DNA of 13,834 bases from an uncultured Collinsella sp. (GTDB lineage: Bacteria > Actinomycetota > Coriobacteriia > Coriobacteriales > Coriobacteriaceae). Positions 1 through 6,079 of this stretch are shown here, piece after piece (position 1 is the first letter of the stretch; the number at the start of each line of letters is the position of its first letter). A program made the position numbers and the translations under genes. The notes below the pieces were generated by a model that was not told the DNA's origin, searched no databases, and worked only from the letters and a program-made list of their open reading frames with translations. The stretch lies in NCBI GenBank assembly GCA_902464175.1, contig CABQHZ010000041.1:1-13834 (forward strand), in the 5' to 3' direction.

Positions 1-16
1 ACCCGCTCTCTAACCA

Positions 17-55
17 AAACCACCACAAAGGGGACAGGCACCTTTGTGGTGGTTT
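17..55. repeat. REP-like perfect hairpin upstream of aroQ
   Basis: A perfect 15-bp inverted repeat (arms 17-31 and 41-55, sequence AAACCACCACAAAGG and its complement) encloses a 9-base loop, GGACAGGCA. The right arm ends 9 bases before the aroQ ribosome binding site, so if transcription starts further left it would fold in the aroQ leader. It has no T-run after it on either strand, so it is a poor intrinsic terminator. From memory, the core GGGGACAGGCAC resembles dispersed palindromic elements linked to REP-associated tyrosine transposases in several phyla; that link is recalled and was not tested here. Confidence 0.6.
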
Positions 56-77
56 CTCGACTGCAAAGGAAGCAACC

Positions 78-515
78 ATGAAAGCACTCGTCATCAATGG
101 CCCCAACCTCAACATGCTCGGCATTCGCGAGCCGGGCATCTATGGCAGCGACAACTACGACCGCCTAGTGCAGATCTGCCAGGAAGCGGGCGCCGCACAG
201 GGCTTCGACGAGGTCGAGGTCTTCCAGTCTAACCACGAAGGCAGCATCGTCGACAAGATCCAGGAGGCATACGGCAAGGTCGACGGCATCGTCATCAACC
301 CGGCAGCTTACACGCATACGAGCGTGGCGATCCTCGACGCCCTCAAGGCCGTCGCCATCCCTGCCGTCGAGGTCCACATCAGCGCCGTCGAGACGCGCGA
401 GGACTTCCGTCAGGTGAGCTATGCACGCCTGGCATGCTTTGCCACCATCACCGGCGAAGGCCTCCAAGGCTACGCTCACGCGTTAGAGCTGCTGAAAGAG
501 CGTCTCGAAAAGTAG
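78..515 (+). CDS. aroQ: Type II 3-dehydroquinate dehydratase (AroQ)
   Basis: This cytosolic shikimate-pathway enzyme converts 3-dehydroquinate to 3-dehydroshikimate. At 145 residues it has the normal length for the dodecameric type II family. The N-terminal motif NGPNLNMLGIREP (7-19) is followed by the expected catalytic Tyr22 and Arg17. Further on are SNHEG (51-55), NPAAYTHTS (74-82, with the substrate-binding Asn74) and EVHIS (98-102, with catalytic His100), then Arg107 and Arg111. The ATG at 78 is supported by AAAGGAAG at 65-72. The gene appears monocistronic: a hairpin repeat lies upstream and a terminator follows at 561-596. No other shikimate gene is in the window, so any link to such genes would lie to the left of base 1. 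A longer ORF on the opposite strand here is a shadow. Confidence 0.97.
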   Translation: MKALVINGPNLNMLGIREPGIYGSDNYDRLVQICQEAGAAQGFDEVEVFQSNHEGSIVDKIQEAYGKVDGIVINPAAYTHTSVAILDALKAVAIPAVEVHISAVETREDFRQVSYARLACFATITGEGLQGYAHALELLKERLEK

Positions 516-560
516 CCTCGCGAGCAAATCCATCAACGCGATTCGCACGCCAATAATGCC

Positions 561-596
561 AGTGCCGCCAGCAGCAACCTCACTACTGGCGGCACT
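561..596 (+). terminator. Rho-independent terminator after aroQ
   Basis: An 11-bp perfect GC-rich stem (AGTGCCGCCAG at 561-571 with its complement at 586-596) surrounds a 14-base loop and is followed by TTTATTA. It lies 45 bases after the aroQ stop codon. The T-run is short and interrupted, so termination may be only partial. The -10 box of the next gene starts 12 bases further on, so the terminator and that promoter share DNA. Confidence 0.7.
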
Positions 597-608
597 TTAT
601 TACTGGCA

Positions 609-614
609 TATAAT
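609..614 (+). promoter_or_regulatory. -10 box for the DUF4869/ATPase cassette
   Basis: TATAAT at 609-614 is a perfect -10 hexamer placed 31 bases upstream of the preferred ATG at 646. The -35 position at 17-bp spacing (586-591, CTGGCG) is poor and falls inside the right arm of the aroQ terminator. The promoter may therefore be weak or activator-dependent. The call rests on the hexamer and its position only. Confidence 0.45.
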
Positions 615-645
615 CGTTGCAGTCACAAAACGTCTGGAGACGCTC

Positions 646-1095
646 ATGTTAAGCATCCATCTGGGAGATTACCCCCGTTCCATCTACGATACCGAAACCT
701 ATTTTAGGAACTCATACCTGGATTCCTGGTTCGAGGACCCTATGGCAGCGCAGATGATTAAAGGCGTTGACGGTTCAGAGCTCATCGGCCCCCACAACAT
801 CATCAGCAAACAGCTCGGTTCGATTACGCCCCTCGAGCTTTCCGGTGGCGTTAAGACGCTGCTGCTGGTGCGCAATCTACCAAACATGGTGTTCAATGCA
901 TCCACTTGCGGAGATAACTGCGCCCGCTGGCTGCTCAAAATTGGCAAAGAGCAGGATGTGCTGGTAACCCTTTACCACATCATGAAATTCCCCTGGAAGC
1001 ATTTTGAGATTCGTATTAATAACGATGGCCGCATCGTTAGAAACATGCAGGAGTTTGTCGGCGCCACGAATGACTTTTTGGATGTTGATGAGTAA
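646..1095 (+). CDS. DUF4869-like protein of unknown function
   Basis: This 149-residue soluble protein has no signal peptide or membrane segment. From memory I match it to the DUF4869 family of Firmicutes and Actinobacteria; the recognisable parts are MLSIHLGD at the start, the YF...WFEDP region (19-32), and a central NASTCGDNCARW block (84-95) with paired cysteines. No catalytic function is known to me. I chose the ATG at 646 over the in-frame ATG at 556, because the earlier start would place coding sequence across the aroQ terminator and the TATAAT promoter. A weak TGGAGA lies about 8 bases before the ATG at 646. The stop TAA (1093-1095) shares one base with the ATG of the ATPase gene, so the two are translationally coupled and likely act together. 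Confidence 0.75.
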   Translation: MLSIHLGDYPRSIYDTETYFRNSYLDSWFEDPMAAQMIKGVDGSELIGPHNIISKQLGSITPLELSGGVKTLLLVRNLPNMVFNASTCGDNCARWLLKIGKEQDVLVTLYHIMKFPWKHFEIRINNDGRIVRNMQEFVGATNDFLDVDE

Positions 1096-2093
1096 TGAAG
1101 GGAACGCATACCGTTGTCGTGGAGCGTGCAAAAGTCAAATACACGCTCACCTTTAAACGCAATATTTCCTTCATCCGCGGCAACAGCGGCACGGGCAAAA
1201 CGACACTCATCTCGATGATTCGCGACTACAACGATCGTGGACCGGAGAGCGGCGTCACGCTCAGTTGTGACGTTCCCTGTGAAACGCTATCTGGCAGGCG
1301 TTGGGAACGCGAGCTTTCGATTATCGAGAACTCAATAATCTTTTTAGATGAGGGTAACGAATTTATCTACTCAAAAGACTTCGCAAAAGCCGTTAACGGG
1401 TCGTCCAACTATTTTGTCCTGATATCTCGCCGAGACGCCAGCGAACTCCCCTACAGTGTCGACGAAATTCTAAAGCTGGTAAACACCACAAGTAAAACAA
1501 TCAATGGTCGAAAGAGCGATAAACGCTTCTACTCGGTAACAAAACCGATATACAGCCACACGGCAAGCATGCTATATCAGGACCTAAATGTTGGATTCGA
1601 AATACCCGATGCCGTGGTTGTGGAGGACAGCAAGTCTGGTTATCAGTTTTACAACGCTCTTTGCAAACGGCTCGGAATCCCCTGCTATACGGCCACCGGC
1701 GTTGCGAATCTAAAACGTACGATTCACGAATGCCCTGAGCAAAACGTTCTTGCCATAGGAGACGGCGCAGCGTTTGGTCCCTACATCGAAAAGGTGCTCG
1801 GACAGCGCGTTTACAAGAACGTTCGCCTATTCCTCCCGGAATCGTTCGAGTGGACACTCCTGCGCTCCGAGCTCATACCCAGCAGCGACATTCCCAAAAT
1901 CCTCGAGGACCCCTCAAGCTATATCGAAAGTCGCGATTATTTAAGCTGGGAGCGGTTCTTCACCGATGTGCTGGTCAAATACTCAGCAGACACTCGCTTT
2001 GCCTACAAAAAGGCAAAGCTCAACGAACAGTATCTCAAGCCGCAAGCGATGAATGCAGTTGCAAGCGTCTTGCCCGAGTGTCTGAAGGCATAA
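1095..2093 (+). CDS. P-loop ATPase with possible TOPRIM-like C-terminal half
   Basis: This 332-residue protein begins with an ATPase core. Walker A is GNSGTGKT (29-36) and Walker B is IIFLDE (81-86). ISRRD (110-114) follows a strand and may carry a sensor arginine. The spacing between Walker A and B is short (about 50 residues), so this is a minimal P-loop domain with no ABC signature that I can see. The C-terminal half from about 172 opens with VVVEDSKSG (174-182; acidic Glu177 after a hydrophobic strand) and later has LAIGDGAAFG (219-228; Asp223). This is reminiscent of a TOPRIM fold as in OLD-type nucleases, but the usual DxD is not clear, so it is a suggestion only. The start overlaps the upstream stop (TAATG). 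Codons are less GC-rich than in the neighbouring surface genes. A defence or DNA-linked role with the DUF4869-like partner is possible but unproven. Confidence 0.75.
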   Translation: MKGTHTVVVERAKVKYTLTFKRNISFIRGNSGTGKTTLISMIRDYNDRGPESGVTLSCDVPCETLSGRRWERELSIIENSIIFLDEGNEFIYSKDFAKAVNGSSNYFVLISRRDASELPYSVDEILKLVNTTSKTINGRKSDKRFYSVTKPIYSHTASMLYQDLNVGFEIPDAVVVEDSKSGYQFYNALCKRLGIPCYTATGVANLKRTIHECPEQNVLAIGDGAAFGPYIEKVLGQRVYKNVRLFLPESFEWTLLRSELIPSSDIPKILEDPSSYIESRDYLSWERFFTDVLVKYSADTRFAYKKAKLNEQYLKPQAMNAVASVLPECLKA

Positions 2094-2141
2094 TGACAGC
2101 GGGGAGGGCCAACTTGGTCCTCCCCGCTGTCATTATGCCTT
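2085..2141. terminator. Bidirectional palindromic terminator shared by two convergent genes
   Basis: A 23-bp perfect inverted repeat (2085-2107 and 2119-2141) has an 11-base centre that can extend the stem by about three more pairs including one G-U. Its outer ends read AAGGCATAA on both strands. The ATPase gene and the convergent acyltransferase gene therefore both end in Lys-Ala-stop inside the stem. On the + strand the stem is followed by CTT, giving TTCTT as a short pyrimidine tail. The reverse strand has an equally short tail (TTCAGACA). Confidence 0.8.
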
Positions 2142-3119
2142 CTTGATCACGTACGCCAATCCAATATCGCAGGCGCAACGCACGATTGATGCGAAGAGCC
2201 ACGATGCTGGCAGCGTCATAAGTAGAGGCATGGTCTGCCAGGGGATAAACCAATCGACCGCGTGGATTGCAAAGATGGCAAGACTGGCCTGTCCGCAGAA
2301 CACGAGAGCTTGTTCAAAGGACCCCAAAACCGGCACATCTTTCAACTTCTCCAGCGCCATGGAAACCCAGCACACGCAATAGCTGCCGGCAAGAGCGGCA
2401 ACTGTCGCAACCACAAACCCATCCACGCGGCGGCTCGAAAGCTCAAGCCCACTCAGCGCGGCAAGGACAAGCCAAGCGACACCGGTTCCAATAAACAGCA
2501 GGGGCTTGCTCACGCTCGGCTCGAGCCCCTTTTGGCGCGCCGTATAGCCAATCCACATCAGCAAGACGATGTAGCAGCTCAAATCCAAATCGAATGGCAG
2601 GTAAACACCAAAATGGCGAGACACGCTCAAACCGCAAAAGGCAATCGCGGCACAGACAACGCCCTGCCAAACAACCCCAATCCCGCCGCGATCAAACAGC
2701 CGCACAAGCGCATTAAACATCAGGCGCGACGTAAACAGCGCCGCCAAAAACCATGCCATGCCAACGGCAGCAACGCCAAGTCCAGGCACATCAACGCCCG
2801 AAGCAAACACAAGCGTCTGAAATCCCGTAACCAACGTAGCAGCCGTCAACGGAGCGCCGCTCATCAAGAACGTCGGCACCTGCCACGCCAGTGCAAGAAC
2901 CACATACGGCACCAGCAGGCGCGACACCGAACCACTCAGCAGCTCGCGCCACGGCTTCGGCCTAAACGTATACCCGGCAAGAATAAAGAACACCGGCATG
3001 TGAAACGAGAAGATCGCGTGCCGCAAGGGGGAAGGATTTGGGACGGTGTGCCCCACAATGACCAGAATCATTGCAATCCCCTTTGCAATATCGATCCAGT
3101 CGAGCCTTTTGCTTCCCAT
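2133..3119 (-). CDS. Acyltransferase-3 family integral membrane protein
   Basis: This 328-residue polytopic protein has about ten hydrophobic segments and belongs to the acyltransferase-3 family, which moves acyl groups (often acetyl) onto sugars of surface glycans. It most resembles the fucose 4-O-acetylase type (COG3594, NolL-like). The N-terminal WIDIAKGIAM (8-17) leads to the conserved GHT (His24), then SFHMPVFF (38-45), LAGY (47-50) and SRLLVPY (66-72), where Arg67 matches the family arginine. I chose the ATG at 3119 because AAGGG stands 6 bases before it; a GTG at 3146 would extend the protein by nine atypical residues and lacks a binding site. It lies just beyond the tRNA-Arg terminator and ends in the shared palindrome. 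The acceptor is not known; the nearby exporter and glycosyltransferases suggest a cell-surface glycan. Confidence 0.85.
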   Translation of the reverse strand: MGSKRLDWIDIAKGIAMILVIVGHTVPNPSPLRHAIFSFHMPVFFILAGYTFRPKPWRELLSGSVSRLLVPYVVLALAWQVPTFLMSGAPLTAATLVTGFQTLVFASGVDVPGLGVAAVGMAWFLAALFTSRLMFNALVRLFDRGGIGVVWQGVVCAAIAFCGLSVSRHFGVYLPFDLDLSCYIVLLMWIGYTARQKGLEPSVSKPLLFIGTGVAWLVLAALSGLELSSRRVDGFVVATVAALAGSYCVCWVSMALEKLKDVPVLGSFEQALVFCGQASLAIFAIHAVDWFIPWQTMPLLMTLPASWLFASIVRCACDIGLAYVIKKA

Positions 3120-3152
3120 GGCGAACCCTTCAAAACCGCAGCACACAAGATG

Positions 3153-3185
3153 AAAAAAGCCCAGACCACCAAGCGGTCCGGGCTT
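3153..3185 (-). terminator. Terminator downstream of tRNA-Arg
   Basis: Read on the minus strand, an 11-bp stem (arms 3175-3185 and 3157-3167, one G-U pair) with a 7-base loop is followed by six T. The wobble pair is only compatible with minus-strand RNA, which fixes the direction. It ends transcripts from the tRNA, and possibly from the exporter genes above it, before the acyltransferase start at 3119. Confidence 0.85.
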
Positions 3186-3194
3186 AATAAACGA

Positions 3195-3271
3195 TGGTGC
3201 TCCATGGCGGATTCGAACCGTCGACCTTGGGATTAGAAGTCCCCTGCTCTATCCAACTGAGCTAATGGAGC
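3195..3271 (-). tRNA. tRNA-Arg (anticodon TCT)
   Basis: The 77-base minus-strand sequence folds as a class I tRNA with CCA encoded (3195-3197). It has a perfect 7-bp acceptor stem (GCTCCAT with ATGGAGC), a 4-bp D stem, loop CTTCTAA with anticodon TCT (3235-3237) reading AGA, and a T arm with TTCGAAT. Two stem positions are not Watson-Crick: G27 faces A43 in the anticodon stem and A50 faces C64 in the T stem. All other stem pairs fit. It sits between the Wzt-like gene and its own terminator. Its promoter is probably the TATAAT at 3318-3323. Confidence 0.96.
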
Positions 3272-3317
3272 AAATAACCGCACGCCCAAGCAAGCACAAG
3301 CCTGTCAGGCGCAAGTA

Positions 3318-3323
3318 ATTATA
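3318..3323 (-). promoter_or_regulatory. -10 box for tRNA-Arg
   Basis: On the minus strand TATAAT lies 46 bases before the tRNA 5' end, overlapping the region immediately after the Wzt-like stop. The expected -35 site would lie inside the end of that gene and shows no good TTGACA match. The call rests on the perfect -10 hexamer and on position. Confidence 0.4.
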
Positions 3324-3325
3324 AC

Positions 3326-4093
3326 CTAGTTGAACTGTTCGCGGTACGCCTTGCAGACCTCATCGACCGGACCGTCCATGCGAAGGTCACCCTTCTCAAT
3401 CCAAACGGCACGCTGGCAGATGCGCTCAACCTGCTCCATAGAGTGCGAAACGAACAGAACCGTCACGTCACCGCTCTGGATAAAGTGCTGGATGCGGGCC
3501 TCGCACTTCTGCTGGAAGAACACATCACCGACGGACAGCGTCTCGTCAACGATTAGAATATCGGGCTCGGTAATCGTCGCGATTGCAAAGGCGATACGCG
3601 CCACCATGCCCGAGGAGAAGTTCTTAAGCGGCATATCGACAAAGTTCTGCAGCTCAGCGAACTCGATAATGCCGTCAAAGTTGGCGTCGATGAACTCCTT
3701 GGTATAGCCGAGCAGGGCACCGTTCAGATAGATGTTCTCGCGGGCGGTCAGCTCGGGGTCAAAGCCGGCACCAAGCTCAATCAGCGGCGCGATGTTACCG
3801 TGCACCTTAACACTGCCCTCGCTAGGTTCAAGCACGCCAGCGATAATCTTGAGCATCGTAGACTTACCGGAACCATTGGTGCCGACCAGACCCACGACCT
3901 CGCCACGATGAATATCGAACGAGATGTGCTTAAGCGCCCTAAACTCCTCAAAGAACAGCTCGTGCTTGGCAAGCTTGATGAAGTACTCCTTGAGGTTGGT
4001 CAGCGACTCGGACGCCATGTTAAAGATCATGGTGACGTCGTCGACCTCGACAGCCAGAGGCTGCTCGCTGTAATCAACAACAAATTCAGTCAT
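3326..4093 (-). CDS. wzt: ABC transporter ATPase, polysaccharide export (Wzt/TagH-like)
   Basis: This is the nucleotide-binding subunit that powers export of a lipid-linked polysaccharide or teichoic acid-type polymer through the adjacent permease. In the 255-residue protein I see Walker A GTNGSGKST (71-79), Q-loop region around GNIAPLIELGAGF (99-111), the signature FSSGM (159-163), Walker B DILIVDE (178-184) and the switch His217 in FVSHS. Residues 29-52, before the fold's RALKHISF strand, match the characteristic N-terminal insert of this subfamily. It ends soon after the ATPase core, so it lacks the C-terminal glycan-binding domain of the O9a-type Wzt and resembles TagH or RgpD more. The ATG at 4093 is preferred over the adjacent GTG at 4096 because AAGGAG stands 7 bases before it and overlaps the upstream stop. 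Confidence 0.93.
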   Translation of the reverse strand: MTEFVVDYSEQPLAVEVDDVTMIFNMASESLTNLKEYFIKLAKHELFFEEFRALKHISFDIHRGEVVGLVGTNGSGKSTMLKIIAGVLEPSEGSVKVHGNIAPLIELGAGFDPELTARENIYLNGALLGYTKEFIDANFDGIIEFAELQNFVDMPLKNFSSGMVARIAFAIATITEPDILIVDETLSVGDVFFQQKCEARIQHFIQSGDVTVLFVSHSMEQVERICQRAVWIEKGDLRMDGPVDEVCKAYREQFN

Positions 4094-4104
4094 CACAGCA
4101 CTCC

Positions 4105-4950
4105 TTAGATGTAGAGGATGAACTTGCGCTCGGACTTATGGAACACGGTGTAGCCAATAACAAGCGCAAGGACCGCCCAAGCGACGCACATACCAAACGT
4201 CAAAAGCGAGGGCGTAGTCTGGAACAGGAAGATATCACGCATAAACTGCAGGTAGTTGTACATGGGGTTCGCATACACCAAGATCCGAACGATATGCGGC
4301 ATCTGAGCAACAAAGTCGGTCGTCCAGAAAATAGGCGTGATATAGGTCCAAGCCGTGATGACAACACTCCACAGATGCATAACGTCGCGGAAAAAGACCG
4401 TGAGGGCCGAGAGCATCATACCCAGGCCCATGCAGAAGCACATAAGCAGCAGCAGGCAGACCGGCAGCAGAATCAGGTGCCAAGAAGGCATAACATGGAA
4501 CCACAGCATAACGATGGCAACGGCGACCAGCGAGAAGGCAAAGTTAACCAGCGAGAAGAGCACCTTCTGTACTGGGAAGACCCAACGGTGCACCTTAACC
4601 TTCTTGAGCAGCGGGGCAGCACCCACGATCGACGTCAGGGCCTGGTTCGTAGACTCGGACATGACGGCAAAGGTAACGTTACCCACGATCAAGTACAGCG
4701 GGTACATCTCGGGCGTAATCGAGCCATTGCGGCCCTGGGCAAAAATCGTCGAGAACACGATAGCCATGACGATCATCATCAGAAGCGGGTTGAGCACCGA
4801 CCATGCGACGCCCAGAACGCTACGGCGATACTTGATCTTAAAATCCTTGGTAACCAGCTGACGAAGGATAAACGCGTCCTTCTCAAATTCGTTCTTAGCA
4901 AACGTCGCAGGCAGACTGCGAGCTTCTTGTTGCTTTGTCTGATCCGACAC
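4105..4950 (-). CDS. wzm: ABC-2 type polysaccharide export permease (Wzm/TagG-like)
   Basis: This membrane subunit forms the export channel with the Wzt-like ATPase encoded 11 bases downstream. The 281-residue product starts with a hydrophilic N-terminus, then the amphipathic region LVTKDFKIKYRRSVLGVAWS, in which the KYRRS-LG-W pattern is typical of ABC-2 exporters. About six hydrophobic segments follow. The motifs FFRDVMHLW and YANPMYNYLQFMRDIFL near the C-terminus are also typical of Wzm/TagG/RgpC proteins. I chose the GTG at 4950 because AAAGGAG stands 8 bases before it; the in-frame ATG at 5013 would run coding sequence through a TATACT promoter and has no binding site. Pairing with RmlABCD suggests a rhamnose-containing glycan as the cargo, but the substrate cannot be read from sequence. 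Confidence 0.92.
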   Translation of the reverse strand: MSDQTKQQEARSLPATFAKNEFEKDAFILRQLVTKDFKIKYRRSVLGVAWSVLNPLLMMIVMAIVFSTIFAQGRNGSITPEMYPLYLIVGNVTFAVMSESTNQALTSIVGAAPLLKKVKVHRWVFPVQKVLFSLVNFAFSLVAVAIVMLWFHVMPSWHLILLPVCLLLLMCFCMGLGMMLSALTVFFRDVMHLWSVVITAWTYITPIFWTTDFVAQMPHIVRILVYANPMYNYLQFMRDIFLFQTTPSLLTFGMCVAWAVLALVIGYTVFHKSERKFILYI

Positions 4951-4989
4951 GGATGCAACTCCTTTACTCGTAATCGTTGACAAACGAAC

Positions 4990-4995
4990 AGTATA
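4990..4995 (-). promoter_or_regulatory. -10 box of the wzm-wzt operon
   Basis: TATACT on the minus strand lies 39 bases before the GTG at 4950. The -35 position at 17-bp spacing (5013-5018, ATCGTT) is weak. Copies of CAAACGA at 4981-4987 and 5011-5017, exactly 30 bases apart, flank the -10 box and would cover the start point and the -35 position. Confidence 0.45.
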
Positions 4996-5074
4996 GACCC
5001 GACGGCCCTGCAAACGATTCGCGCAACAAAACTGGAGAACTAACCCACATCTAAGGATGCCAAGCCCAAACGGC

Positions 5075-5080
5075 TATACT
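5075..5080 (+). promoter_or_regulatory. -10 box of the GT2-GtrB-YfhO operon
   Basis: TATACT on the + strand lies 30 bases before the GTG start at 5111. No good -35 match is visible at 16-18 bp. It is the divergent partner of the wzm promoter; the two -10 boxes are 80 bp apart. Confidence 0.45.
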
Positions 5081-5110
5081 TTCAAGGATTGAATGTGTAA
5101 GGAGCATTGA

Positions 5111-6073
5111 GTGAATTCTGAATCCATCGCCGTCATCATCCCCTGCTACAACGAAGCCCTCACGATCGGTAAGGTCATCGACGACTTTCACCGCGAGCTT
5201 CCGCAGGCGACGGTCTATGTCTATGACAATAATTCGTCCGACGATACCTCGCGTATCGCCGCCGAGCACGGCGCGACGGTCCGCTTTGAGCCCCGTCAGG
5301 GCAAAGGCAACGTCTGCCGCCAGATGTTTCGCGACATCGATGCCGATTGCTACCTGATGGTCGACGGCGACGACACCTACCCCGCCGAGGCGGCCAAAGC
5401 CCTCTGCGAGCCCATCCTCAACGGCACGGCCGACATGACCGTGGGCGACCGCCTTTCCAACGGCACCTACGCCGAGGAAAACAAGCGCGCCTTCCATGGC
5501 TTTGGCAACAATTTGGTACGCGCCATGATCAAGTGGATCTATGGCTACAGTTTCGATGACGTCATGACCGGTTACCGCGCCATGAGCCGCCCATTTGTCA
5601 AAACCTTCCCTGTGCTTTCCGAGGGCTTTCAGATCGAAACCGAGCTCTCGATTCACGCCGTCGACCACCGCTGGCGCATTAAAGATGTGCCCATCGAGTA
5701 CCGCGACCGTCCGGAAGGCTCCGAGTCCAAGCTCAACACCGTCAGCGACGGTATCAAAGTCGTCGCGATGATCGGCACGCTGTTCAAGGACTACCGCCCG
5801 CTGAAGTTCTTCACCCTTGTCGCGATTCTATTCGCGCTTATCGGCCTGGCCCTGGGCGTCCCCATCTTTATCGAGTATTTCCAGACCGGCCTCGTCCCGC
5901 GCTTCCCCACCGCCATGCTCGCCGCGTCGTTTATGTTCCTGTGTGGCTTGAGCCTTGCCACCGGATTTATCCTCGACTCCGTGGCAAAGGTCGAAAAAAA
6001 GCAGTGGGAAGTCAACGTGTACGGCAAATACGCCTTCGATGACTATCGCGGCGACAAAACGAACGAGAGGTAA
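5111..6073 (+). CDS. GT2 family glycosyltransferase with two C-terminal membrane segments
   Basis: This 320-residue enzyme has a GT-A fold of the DPM1/DPG-synthase-like GT2 class. IPCYNE (10-15) begins the nucleotide-sugar site, D39-N40-N41-S42-S43-D44 follows the second strand, and VDGDDTYP (84-91) contains the DxD-type metal site. A long C-terminal region carries two hydrophobic segments near 232-255 and 268-292. This points to transfer of a sugar to a membrane-bound polyprenyl phosphate or lipid-linked acceptor at the cytoplasmic face. The start is GTG at 5111, 6 bases after AAGGAG (5099-5104). It is the first gene of an operon, with the next ATG 6 bases after its stop. The donor and acceptor sugars cannot be told. 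The dolichol/polyprenyl-phosphate sugar synthase reading is a family inference. Confidence 0.88.
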   Translation: MNSESIAVIIPCYNEALTIGKVIDDFHRELPQATVYVYDNNSSDDTSRIAAEHGATVRFEPRQGKGNVCRQMFRDIDADCYLMVDGDDTYPAEAAKALCEPILNGTADMTVGDRLSNGTYAEENKRAFHGFGNNLVRAMIKWIYGYSFDDVMTGYRAMSRPFVKTFPVLSEGFQIETELSIHAVDHRWRIKDVPIEYRDRPEGSESKLNTVSDGIKVVAMIGTLFKDYRPLKFFTLVAILFALIGLALGVPIFIEYFQTGLVPRFPTAMLAASFMFLCGLSLATGFILDSVAKVEKKQWEVNVYGKYAFDDYRGDKTNER

Positions 6074-6079
6074 ATCGCT

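Noticed and set aside
556..645. Upstream in-frame start for the DUF4869-like protein
   Set aside because: It would translate the aroQ terminator and the -10 box, and those residues do not look like part of the family.
2262..3236. 324-codon + strand frame opposite the acyltransferase and running into the tRNA
   Set aside because: Its product is rich in Gln, His, Arg and Lys without pattern and crosses the tRNA gene; the minus-strand frame has clear family motifs and a good binding site.
3301..3312. Small GCCTGTCAGGC palindrome after the Wzt-like gene as a terminator
   Set aside because: The stem is only about 5 bp and has no T-run; it may just be leader sequence of the tRNA.
4951..5013. Longer Wzm start at 5013
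   Set aside because: The extra 21 codons run through the TATACT promoter and repeats, and the GTG at 4950 has a strong AAAGGAG site.
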